Origin: Pratylenchus scribneri
Lineage: Eukaryota; Nematoda; Chromadorea; Rhabditida; Pratylenchidae
Assembly: GCA_030063045.1 (NCBI GenBank)
Contig: JAQSEB010000032.1
Span: 1,922,001 to 1,986,000, forward strand
Direction of reading: 5' to 3'
Length of the DNA stretch: 64,000 nt
The translations under genes were made by a program, and so were the position numbers. This document shows positions 1-9,556 of the stretch, piece after piece (position 1 is the stretch's first letter; every line of letters starts with the position of its first letter). The notes under the pieces are model-generated. The model was not told where the DNA came from and did not search any database. It saw only the letters and a program-made list of their open reading frames with translations.

Positions 1-95
1 AATTAAAAGGCCACTTTAAAGAGTACATTAAGAGCTTTCAAATGGCATATTGCCTTCCAAAATTGGTTACTTCCTTGTTGAGCTATGGCCAAAAT
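1..95. repeat. Family A foldback element, right half (copy A1)
   Basis: This is the right arm of the abundant ~300-bp palindromic element, ending in the typical gagctatggccaaaat terminus. The left arm lies beyond the window edge. It sits upstream of the first visible kinase exon, presumably in an intron of that gene. Confidence 0.8.
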
Positions 96-195
96 AGGGT
101 CCAGACTCCAACAGAGGGTGATGTAATTGGTGGATAATCAATCAATCTGTTTTCAAAATAATCTCCACCACTCAAACAAATTTACATTCACGCAG

Positions 196-2617
196 CTCTG
201 GAAGCAGTTCCTACACACCATTGCCCAGTCCGCTAGGTCGCCTTCGCTCAATGACCAAGGAGAAGGCGGAAATTCTGCAGCTTCGTGCCGAACTCCGTTC
301 CACCCATCAACTCTCATTGCTTGACATTGAGTTGCGCGAGCCAATTGGCAATGGCTCATTCGGCAAAGTCTATTTGGGCATATTCCGGGGCAAATCCGTT
401 GCAGTCAAACGCTACAAAGCTGTGGCTCATGGCGCCAAAACTGAAGTGAATTGAGGCCAAAAAAAAGGCGAAAATCAAATATTTAGGTTGACATGTTTTG
501 CCGTGAAGTTGGCATCGTTTCCCATTTGAAGCATCCAAATGTGGTGGCATTTCTGGGTGCATGCATGGAGGATCCCAGCCAATTCGCTATCATCACGGAA
601 TTCGTCTCAGCTGGCTCCTTGTTTTCACTTTTGCACGTGCAGAAACGTGTCTTTGAAATGGGCCTTCGCCTTTGCATTGGTTGGTTATAGTGTTGACAAT
701 TAATTACTTTATCCCCGTATGCCCTATTTAGATTATTAACCAACAACCTCTTAAATGTTTGTCTCTATTTTTAAGGATAACTAACCCTAAAGGATATGGA
801 CATAACCCCAAATTTTAAATTGGATTAAATAAGCTGCTTCTTATATGATTTAAGTTACGAAAATATTGGTTCCTGTGAAGAGGTGGAAAAATAAATCCCT
901 TTAGGGTATCAAAAGAGCTATGTATACTGTACCGTGAATTGGCCTAGGGGGTAAAATTTTTGGATGAAAGTGCTTTGAGGATATATTCATTTACTACCAA
1001 AAAAGGTGTGGACATTGCCCGAGGAATGCGCTATTTGCATGAGCAGATCGAGAAGCCCGTCATCCATCGAGATTTAAATTCGCACAATGTCCTTTTGCAC
1101 GGAAATGGAAGGGCGGTGGTGGCCGACTTTGGCGAATCCCGATTTGCCGCAGAACATCGCGAGGATAATACCACAAAGCAGCCAGGGAATTTGCGATGGA
1201 TGGCACCGGAAGTGTTCAAAAGTTGTCGATACGACCACAAAGTGGACATGTTCAGGTAATAGCTCAAAGAAAATGGATTAAATCTTTTGGATTTTCAGCT
1301 ATGCCCTCGTGCTCTGGGAGATTCACACAGCGGAATTGCCCTTTTCCCATTTGAAACCGGCAGCTGCTGCGGCGGAAATGGCCTACAAAAAGAGTCGTCC
1401 CGCACTGCCCGCTGCACCCACTGCCCAATTCCCGGAACACATCATTGAGGTGTTGAATCAGGCCTGGTTACCGGACCCAATTGCGAGGCCTGAATTCTCA
1501 CAAATTTTGCCTGAATTGGAGCAATATGCGCCAATGGATGAGCAAAGGCAATTCAGCATAATTGGTCCACTTTCGAATCAAGAGCCGGAGGCAACAATCA
1601 TTCGGGAGGAATCAGAAGACAATAACACGGATATGGATGAAGATGGTGGATTTGGGTTGGATGAACATTTTTCAAAGGCGGTTGGGACCACCGTTTCACG
1701 ACTAAAAGACCGATGGGAACAGCTGAGCGTGGCTGAAATGGGTGGGTGGTTAGACCCTGGGCCATACTTTTGTTGCCATAGCTCAATAAGGAAGCAACCA
1801 ATTTGGGAAGACGATATATCATTCGAAAGCCCTGAATGTCCTCTAAAAAGTGGCTTTATAATTTTTTGAAAAACTTAAATTAATTAGTAAAATAAACTGC
1901 TTCTCAAAAATCTGGGTTTACAACACTCAGAAACATATAACTTTTTTAAGCTGAGGGAATTCATTATAGTTTTAAAGCCACTTTTTAGAGGAAGCCTTGG
2001 GCTTTTAATTTTTAAATGATATATCGCCTCCTCAGGTTGGTCATCGCCTCGTTGAGCTATGGGCCAAAAACTATATGCTGGCACCCAATCATCCCTTACC
2101 CATGGAGCATAGAAAATTTTGTATTTTTTCAGCACAACAGAAAAAATCTCGTTCAACCATTGAGAAACTCTCACAACGCGTAGACCAAAATGGATATGTT
2201 TCGCAGGCAGCCAGGGCCATTTTGGCCGCAAAAGATGCCAGCCAACTCCGGGATTCCATTGTGATTGCCCGTTCCGCAAATGTGGCACAACGGCAAAATG
2301 CACTGATGGCAAAGAAGGCAGGCAGCATAAGTGAAGGGGAAGGGCCAGCTACTGTAGCCGGTGAGAATAAAGCTCAAGAAAATGGAACAACAGCGGCAAT
2401 TGGAAATGTTCAAAATGGAATTGAGGAAAGTAGCAGGCAATCGCCACAACAATTGAATGGCACAACAATGGCAAATGTGGCAGATCAACAGCCACAAAAA
2501 GGCCAAACTGGTGGAGGAAATGGAAAGAAAAGTGGCAAAAAACATAGGGAAAAAGTTGCCAGTGAATCGAGGAGTTGTGGTGGTGCAAGTGAAAGTGGGG
2601 ATGAACCGAAGAAATAA
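196..2617 (+). CDS. TNNI3K-like tyrosine-kinase-like protein kinase, 3' part of gene
   Basis: Exons 196-445, 487-679, 1006-1255, 1299-1741 and 2133-2617 join in phase to encode about 540 residues. The first exon begins in mid-codon after an acceptor, so the gene starts left of the window. The kinase domain shows a glycine loop ([12 protein letters not shown]), the ATP-binding lysine in VAVKRYK, a [11 protein letters not shown] catalytic loop, DFGES and a [11 protein letters not shown] activation segment. HRDLNSxN and the overall match fit TNNI3K, a MAP3K-related TKL kinase that carries N-terminal ankyrin repeats in animals; those would lie upstream. After the kinase come an acidic linker and a low-complexity, basic tail. 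The last intron (1742-2132) is filled by a foldback element, and the reading frame runs into that element if the splice is missed. The ankyrin gene at 33-50 kb is on the other strand and is a separate gene. The family call is firm; orthology is inferred. Confidence 0.88.
1766..2070. repeat. Family A foldback element (copy A2)
   Basis: A full-length palindromic element: a left arm with the gctcaataaggaagcaacc motif and a right arm with its inverted counterpart near 2035-2070. It occupies the last intron of the TNNI3K-like kinase gene. Confidence 0.85.
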
Positions 2618-3231
2618 TTGAATGTGAATTGAGGCTGATCAAATTGAAATTGCATCAAAAAATGCAACACATTGATTTATAATCAGACAATCTTTCATTC
2701 ATAATCGATCACAAAATGCTTTCTTTTTTGTTTGTTTCAACAGATTTTATCAAAAATTGGAATAAACTCTATTTGGATATTTTCAAATTAATTTTTTTTG
2801 TTAAAATACCCACACAATTAGCCGATTTATTCTGCTAATTTTTCACAATTCGTAACGCAACAAAATTTATTAAATTTTTCCATTGTCAAATATACGGTAC
2901 TCATAAAATTCAAATAAATGACCTTCCATATTTTTGTTGGCGTTTTATTTATTTGGAAGCATAAACATTAAAGCCCGAGCCAATTTAATTAATTTATTTA
3001 ATTCGATTTTATCAATCAATGCCGAATGCCGATTCCAATGCTTTTTTCCTTTTTCCCGAAGCGCGAAGCCAAAAGTCGAGACTAAAAACTTATTAATAAA
3101 AAAAATTATTAAAAAAAGTTAATTTTTAATTTAAATTCAGGATTAGGAATTTTATTGAATTAAATTTTCTATTGTAAAATTTTTGCCTTTTCTCCTTGTC
3201 ATCTTTATTATTTTTATTTGAACCGAAGCGA
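2618..3231. other. Intergenic AT-rich spacer, nothing recognised
   Basis: An AT-rich stretch between the kinase stop codon and the EXO1-like start. It presumably holds the kinase 3' UTR and the promoter of the next gene. I see no repeat or RNA gene. Confidence 0.5.
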
Positions 3232-3940
3232 ATGGGAATCCCGGGTCTGTTGCCATTTGTGCGTAAGGCTTGTTACGAGGTTCACAAATTTTCAGAAAAA
3301 TTTTAAAATATTTAATGTTAATTTTTTAGGGAAATTTAAGCGAATTTGAGGGCAAAACACTGCTTGTCGATGCCAGCTGCCTTTTGCATCGAGGACTCTT
3401 TGGATGCGCCACAAAAATGGCTTTGGGTCAGGATACGGAATTGTAAGATTTAATATAAAAATAATTCAAACATTAATTTTAAATCAGTTATGTTGGCTAT
3501 GTTCGGAAATATGTCAACTTTTTGCTGGCACAAAAATGCCATGTCATCTTGGTGTTCGATGGTCGTCCGCTGCCTGCAAAAAAGGATTGCAACGATTCGA
3601 GACGGGAAATGCGCAAAGGATATCAACAATTGGGCGAACAGTTGATGCGGCAAGGATTGACCAGCGAGGCTGACAGGGCTTTTACCCGGGGTACTGAAAT
3701 CACACGGGAAGTGGTCGAGAAAACAATCAAGGTTGGAAAAAAATTATTTTATTTATTTGTTTTTTTATTTAGTCATTCAACAAAATTGATGAAAAAGTCG
3801 ACGTAATTGTGGCCCCATATGAAGCGGATGCACAAATTGAAACGGCGAAAACGACTTTCGGAAATTCAATTGGTAAAAATGGTTCAATAAAAAAATTTTA
3901 TTTGCACATTTTTTTAGTCACCAATGACAGCCAAAAATAG
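3232..3940 (+). pseudogene. exo-1: Truncated exonuclease 1 (EXO1, XPG/FEN family) N-terminal domain
   Basis: Exons 3232-3279, 3330-3442, 3488-3731, 3773-3872 and 3918-3940 join in phase and give 175 residues. The start MGIPGLLPFVRKAC, the LLVDASCLLHRG strand, ILVFDGRPLPAK and VAPYEADAQ are EXO1 hallmarks. EXO1 is a 5'-3' exonuclease of mismatch repair and double-strand-break resection. The frame stops right after VTNDSQK, where the family should continue with the second acidic cluster (TEDSD) and the rest of the catalytic domain. The helix-hairpin-helix and C-terminal regions are absent. A 40-codon open stretch at 3924-4050 in another frame does not match the family as far as I can tell. The likeliest reading is a 3'-truncated pseudogene or gene fragment; an unusual splice that restores the remainder is possible, but I see no coding continuation before the GLTP gene. 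Confidence 0.75.
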
Positions 3941-4385
3941 TGCCTATGCCAAATGGAGTTGCGAAGATTGGTTGCGTAAATACGGCATTGGCACCACCGC
4001 TGGTGATGAGAATAACAAGGAAAATTGCAAGAATGATACGGGAAATACGTAAGGTGAATATTTTTTAGGAAAAAATTTAATTTTTAATTTGCAGGAACCT
4101 GTAATGAAATGGACAAGAAATAAGCAGAGGGAATGATGCGGCCTATTTATTTTGGATTCGTGTCAAATTTACTGACGAATTTACCTATACAAAAATCCTT
4201 CAAATGCCATAATGATTTGATCTCCCCAACAATTAAAAACCTCTTTGATCTGATTGTTTTTTTTTTCATTTTATTTTGAATAAATTTTACATAAATCGAA
4301 TCATATAAAAATTGAAATTTAGAAAGATATGAAAATTGGAAAATTAGCAAGAAAATAAAATATGAAAGGGTGGAATTATAACTAT

Positions 4386-5197
4386 TTAATTGGAATTATT
4401 CGTCGATGGTGGTGTCTCCAACTTCTTTGCATAATAATGGGAGACGAGAGAGTTGACATTTGCTTCAAAATTGCCCAACAATTCTTCGATATGGCCAATG
4501 CAAATTTCATCCATTCCCTCGTTGCCATAAGCCAATGCTTTCAGCAAAATTTTGCGGTATGGAGCGGCGTGAATTAGAACCTTAAAACCACATTTATCGG
4601 ATGAAACCAAAAATGTACCTTAAAAAGTTGTTTGGACACAAAATTGTGATGTCTTTGAAGTGTTTTTTCGTATGAATTGCGCAAAATGCCGGTCAGACTT
4701 TCGGTTTTTGCCAAGTCTCCATTGGTGGCCGAATTTCTATATTCCTGGACGAGTTGCTTCAATAATTCAAGCATAAACTCCAATCCTCTGTGTTAAGAAT
4801 TAATTTTTAATGATTTCAATTTACTGTTTGAAACCTCTTCAACCAGAGCAATCCCTCGGTGGCCACACCCAATGAGCCATTCCGTTCAGCAATGTCCAAA
4901 TCGATTAGGTCTTGAAGAAGACGCATTTTCTCTTTGCCCGTCTCAAATTTTGTCCTAACTTTGAGGACATTTCCAGCAATGTCATTTTTGACAGGAACAA
5001 AGGCGGTGCCAAGAAATCCTTTTAAATATTAAATCAAAATTGATTTTAAGACCGAAATAATTACCGACAAAATCAGCAATTCCCTGGCAGGCTAACAAGA
5101 ATTGTTCAGTTTGGATTTTTCCATCCGCCTCCAATTCGGGGAACATCCGCTCTTTATGCGAAAAATACGTCTCCTTTCCATTTTCGGTGACTTCCAT
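4386..5197 (-). CDS. gltp: Glycolipid transfer protein (GLTP domain)
   Basis: Four exons on the minus strand (5197-5065, 5018-4835, 4787-4619, 4580-4386) join in phase to give 226 residues, close to the ~209 of human GLTP. GLTP-fold proteins shuttle glycolipids between membranes in the cytosol. The sugar-headgroup site is intact: the D, N and K of PVKNDIAGNVLKV, the tryptophan of LLWLKRGL and the histidine of VLIHAAPY are all in family positions. The start at 5197 gives a short N-terminal extension before the LLACQGIADFVG helix. All four exons are small and the introns are 38-47 nt. The gene diverges from the FAM136A gene across 346 bp, so the two may share a promoter region. Confidence 0.92.
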
Positions 5198-5543
5198 TTA
5201 AAAATAGGTAGAAATTTAAATAAAAAATAATAAAGCAGCTTATATGGGAAGTGGAGGATATTTTTATTTAATTAACTCTGAAAAATGAAAATCAAGTTTA
5301 TAATAATATTTTTGACTCAGCTTAATTAACCGATCAATGTAAGTAAATGTCATACAATCAATTATCATTTCAAACCGTACAAAAATAAAACACAACATTC
5401 TCATAATCATAAAACAAAAATCATAAATAAATTTTTTTATTTTGAAACAATTATTTTTGGAAGTTTCGAACCAACCAAACTTATATTTTTACTTTTTTCC
5501 TTAAAGCAAATCTACATAATCTTAAAAAAGAAAAGCTATTATT
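5198..5543. promoter_or_regulatory. Divergent intergenic region, GLTP (-) and FAM136A (+)
   Basis: A 346-bp AT-rich gap between two divergent start codons, so it should hold both promoters. No specific motif is identified; the call rests on gene geometry only. Confidence 0.4.
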
Positions 5544-6115
5544 ATGGATGAAGCAACTGTGGTCGAGGAGAAATTGAACAAAACGCTGGATACTTTGTAT
5601 AATGACGTGTACAAGGAGTAAATTTAAACAATATTAAAACAATTTTTAATCTTAAAATTCCAGCTATATCCGTGACATTCAACGGCAGAACTATTTGTGT
5701 TCAGCGGATTGCTGCAGCAAATTCAACACCCAAAAAGAAGTTGCCACATGCACCGATTCGTGCAGCGAAAAACTGAAGAAAATCTTTAAGAAAATTGAGG
5801 ACGAGTCAGAAAGTCTCAATGTAATTTTTAAATAGTTTTATTAAATAAATAATTTAATTTATTAAGCAAGCACTCGGCCGATCCATGATGTCTTGGTTTG
5901 TTCCATTATGTCCAAATTATTTAATTGAATGTAATTTTTCCAGCCAGGATAAACAACGACGGAAGTATAACAAAGATTTTTCGATGCTGGAACCAGAGGC
6001 CAAGAAGGAATACGAAAAGGATATCATGAAATGCATAACTGGCTGCTTCAATGATCACATCAATGATTTGCCAAAGCTTAAAGAACGATTGATTAACTTT
6101 ATAAAGAAGACATAG
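5544..6115 (+). CDS. fam136a: FAM136A-family mitochondrial intermembrane-space protein
   Basis: Exons 5544-5617, 5664-5820, 5867-5895 and 5944-6115 join in phase for 143 residues, matching the 138 of human FAM136A. The family is a small helical protein of the mitochondrial intermembrane space with repeated CX3C motifs. Here CSADC, CTDSC and CITGC are present, but the third motif of the human protein (CX3C) reads SMMSC, so its first cysteine is serine. The C-terminal FNDHINDLPKLKERL aligns with the family's conserved DDH region. Exon 3 is only 29 nt. The stop lies 204 bp before the linkin start on the same strand, which leaves room for co-transcription. Function in nematodes is inferred from the family. 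Confidence 0.9.
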
Positions 6116-6319
6116 AGTAGAGGTTTTCACAGTTCATTCATTTACAGAATTGTTGTTGACATTTGTTTTCATTTTGTCATTTTTTGATAGGATCATCGAA
6201 TATTTTTGACAATAAATAAACATATTTCTTTGTTTTAAAATTCATTACAAAGTTATGTACTTATTAATATCGATATAATTTTATTCATTTTAATTATTTT
6301 ATATTTATTTGAGACAGAG

Positions 6320-9158
6320 ATGAAACTACACATTTTGGCAATTTTGCTTATTTTTACGGCGAGGTTTTCAACAGCCTCAATTGTGAATATCGGCGATGAT
6401 AAACCAATGGTTCCGCTGAATGGACGAATTTGTGGCATTGGCGACATGAACAAAGATGGCAATACGGATGTGATAATGCAACAAAGGGTTAGCGGCACAA
6501 ACAAACTAGTCATTTATTTGCAAACCGAAAATGGCGAATTCAAAAATACAACGGCGACCGAAACAATTGATTTGGGCCCGGGACAGGAGGATGTTTTCTG
6601 CAATGTTGGCGATTTCAACGGGGATGCATGCCCAGATTTACTGGTCGTACAGGTTAGCCACATATTTGTGTATAAATATTTATTTGTGAATTTCTAAGAA
6701 ATAAGGAATTATTGATCAATGTTTAAATCTTAAGATTTACTAAATTAACAAATAGTATAAATACCTATTTTCCGGCTTCAATTAATTTATTAATTTTGCT
6801 TGTCCTTGTTTTGTAATGTTTGTTTTTTGTCCTTTATAGCAAATTGCTGAAGACCTGGACTTGATCGATAAACTTAAGGCCATATTCGCAACGAAGACCA
6901 AAAAATATCAAGCAAAAGTGTTCCTGAATGAACGGGATGGAAAATTCGCCGAAATGCCTCTATGCAGCATTAATGAAGAACAACAACAAAAAGGGAAGGA
7001 AAAGAACAAGAATTGCCAACCGGCCCAATTCATTGATCATCCAATTCTGGTGGATGTGAATGGCGATGGCATCTCCGACATCATTGGATTTGAGACGAAA
7101 GAGGGCAGCGGTGCGGACAGTGCCGGCGCCGCATTGGGAACTTCACTGTATTGCCGGGCTGGAACATGTCAAGAGGCAATTCATGCATTCAAATTCAAAC
7201 CATGCGAAGAACATTTCCCAACGCCGCGAAAATTTCAAACCGGATTTACGCCAATATTCACCGATTTGAACGGGGATTTGGCCGCTGAGCTGGCATTCAT
7301 TGAACGGGATGATGAGAACAGTTCAAGTGGTGGTGGCGGTGGAGGGAAGAGACGAAAATTGGTGGTTTGGAGTTTGAAGGAACTCAGCGACAGGTTTTTT
7401 CGCAATATAAATAAACAATAATTAATTAAAATATTTATAGCAATGATTTTCACTGGGAACAAAATGACAAACTCACAATTTATTTGCCCAATGATGAAAA
7501 GAAATTGGCCAGTCCATTGGTGGGCGACATCGACTCGGATGGAATCCAAGAAATTATTGTGCCAATTTGTGACAATGACCAATGCACACTGGTCTCCTCC
7601 CTTTGGTGCTATAAATACAACGTGGATTTGAGCCAGGCACAATGGCATACAATTGCAGTGGATTTGAATGTAAATTTAATCATTAACTTAATTAATTATT
7701 AGGCTTAGAGGGCCCGGATGTATTAAGTGCTTAAATTTTGTTTATTAGGCTATATTTAGACTGGCTAAGGCTTTAGATTTTTCCACACCCTTTAAAGATT
7801 ATTTAGCCGAATGGATAAGCCACCATTCCGCGAAAATTTAAGTCTCGGGTTCGAATCCGCTCCGGCGAGAGTATTTTTTCATGATGTAAAACCACTTTTT
7901 AGCACCTTTCTAATCCCAAATTTATTCGCTAGAAGCCAAAAAATTAATTGAAACCATTTTAATTTTTAAAATTTTTCCAATTTTACTATTAAGTTATAAT
8001 TAAATCCTAATTATTCTATGTTTCATAATAATAATTTTAGAAGGCAACCATCCATCCCGAAATTGACGGCGACACCGTGATTTTATTCCGAATTGGCGAT
8101 TTCTCCCAGAATGGTTTCCCCGATTTGATTGGGACAATGTCCCAGGTGGGAGGCGGTATGCCCGTTCCGCTGATCCTCGAAAATGTGCTGGATTCGGGAA
8201 GCAATTTTACTAGGTTTTTTCTCCTTTTTATTAAATTATTTAATATAAAAATTTAAAGAAAATTTCAATTGTCACAAAAGCCGCAAAGAATCATCCAAAA
8301 AGATGTTCAAAATATTCAACTTTCGTCCTTTTTCGACTTGAATGAAGATGGAAATTTGGATATTTTGTACGAATATTCTGGCTCAAATGGTCCAATGGTC
8401 AATTTTATCAAATGCGATGACAAAGGTAAGAGACCTTTAAGCAATTTTAGAAAAAAATAAATAAAAATTAAAATCTTTTCAGGGGACACCACCTTCTTAA
8501 AAGTGCAAATATTCACTGGGCCAGAGTGCACATCCGGTGAATGTTGCAATATGGACACGGAGGCATCGAAACGAGTCAAAATTGGTATAGAAAATTTTAA
8601 TATAAAAACAAATAAATAATGTCCAAAAATTTAAGGCAGCGGAGTTGCATGGGCGGGCGCATGTGTGAGCATAAAAATGGCCGATTCCAGTCAGGGGCTG
8701 ATTGAACAGGGAATGCGAAATGCCCTCCAATGCCAAATTCCACAAACTTCACACCGAATTTTGCACAATCCATTTGTGCTATTTGGCCTCAGCCGGTCAC
8801 CGAATTTTGTTGAAGAAGTTCATTTGGGTGCCCCCCGGCTGCCTTCAATGGGCAAAAACCAGCAGGATTTCATTCGACAAATTGTGCCAAATTCTCGGGT
8901 CATTGTCATTCCACCGAATTTGGGCGACAGGAATGGAAGTTGGCAAAGCAGGCTTTATGTCACTCCGTCCAGATTGATCATATTATCAATGTAATACAAA
9001 TTAAAATAAAATTAATTTTAATTATTTTCAGATTGGTGATGGTTTCAATGTGCATCATTTTGCTGATCCTGATTGGCTGTTTGCACATGCGTGAACGGCA
9101 TGAGGACAAAAAAGAGCAACAAGCACAAACTCATCGATTCCATTTTGATGCAATGTAA
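6320..9158 (+). CDS. lnkn-1: Linkin / ITFG1 (T-cell immunomodulatory protein homologue)
   Basis: Eight exons (6320-6652, 6840-7393, 7441-7669, 8041-8213, 8259-8425, 8483-8584, 8636-8990, 9032-9158) join in phase for 679 residues. The order is a signal peptide (MKLHILAILLIF), then FG-GAP/calcium-loop repeats such as GDMNKDGNTDV, GDFNGDACPDL, VDVNGDGISDI, GDIDSDGIQEI and LNEDGNLDIL. A paired-cysteine segment (CTSGECC) follows, and near the C-terminus a single membrane helix (SMCIILLILIGCL) with a short cytoplasmic tail. This is the architecture of linkin/ITFG1, a type I membrane protein that in C. elegans supports adhesion during gonad collective migration. Human ITFG1 is 612 residues; the extra length lies partly in Ser/Gly-rich loops around 7320-7345. 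The intron at 7670-8040 carries a degenerate tRNA-like sequence. Confidence 0.92.
7798..7872 (+). pseudogene. Degenerate tRNA-like sequence in linkin intron
   Basis: The sequence has an internal-promoter-like D region (tagccgaatggataag) and T loop (gggttcgaatccg) at roughly tRNA spacing, but the stems pair poorly. It is read as a tRNA relic or tRNA-derived repeat rather than a working gene. Confidence 0.4.
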
Positions 9159-9556
9159 AAATTGTGCCCAATTTTGACCATCTTTTTGTGATCTTCCACC
9201 AATTTTTTCTTTCCACTTTTTATGTCCATATTTGCCTCTGCACATTTCCCCCCTCCTTTGAGTGCTCATTTTCATTCCTTTTTTGGCAAAGTCCAATTAA
9301 ATCTACAATCTTGGTTTTTGCTATTTTTCTCTCCACCCATTTATCAATCAATAAAATTCAAACATGTATGGATTCGACCCGATGATTTTGATTTGTTTAG
9401 TTTATTCATCAATTTTATTTTTTTTATTGACAATAAATATATTTTGATAAATTTTTAAACTATTTCATAATTATATTTTTAAAAGTTTTAATTCTTTCAT
9501 TATTTTTTATTTTTTAATAATTGAAATATTTATTTATTTTTTTTAGAAAATTGCCA

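Noticed and set aside
1742..1869. Extension of the kinase frame to a stop at 1869
   Set aside because: The extra residues are translated foldback sequence; splicing from 1741 to 2133 restores the conserved kinase C-terminal region in phase.
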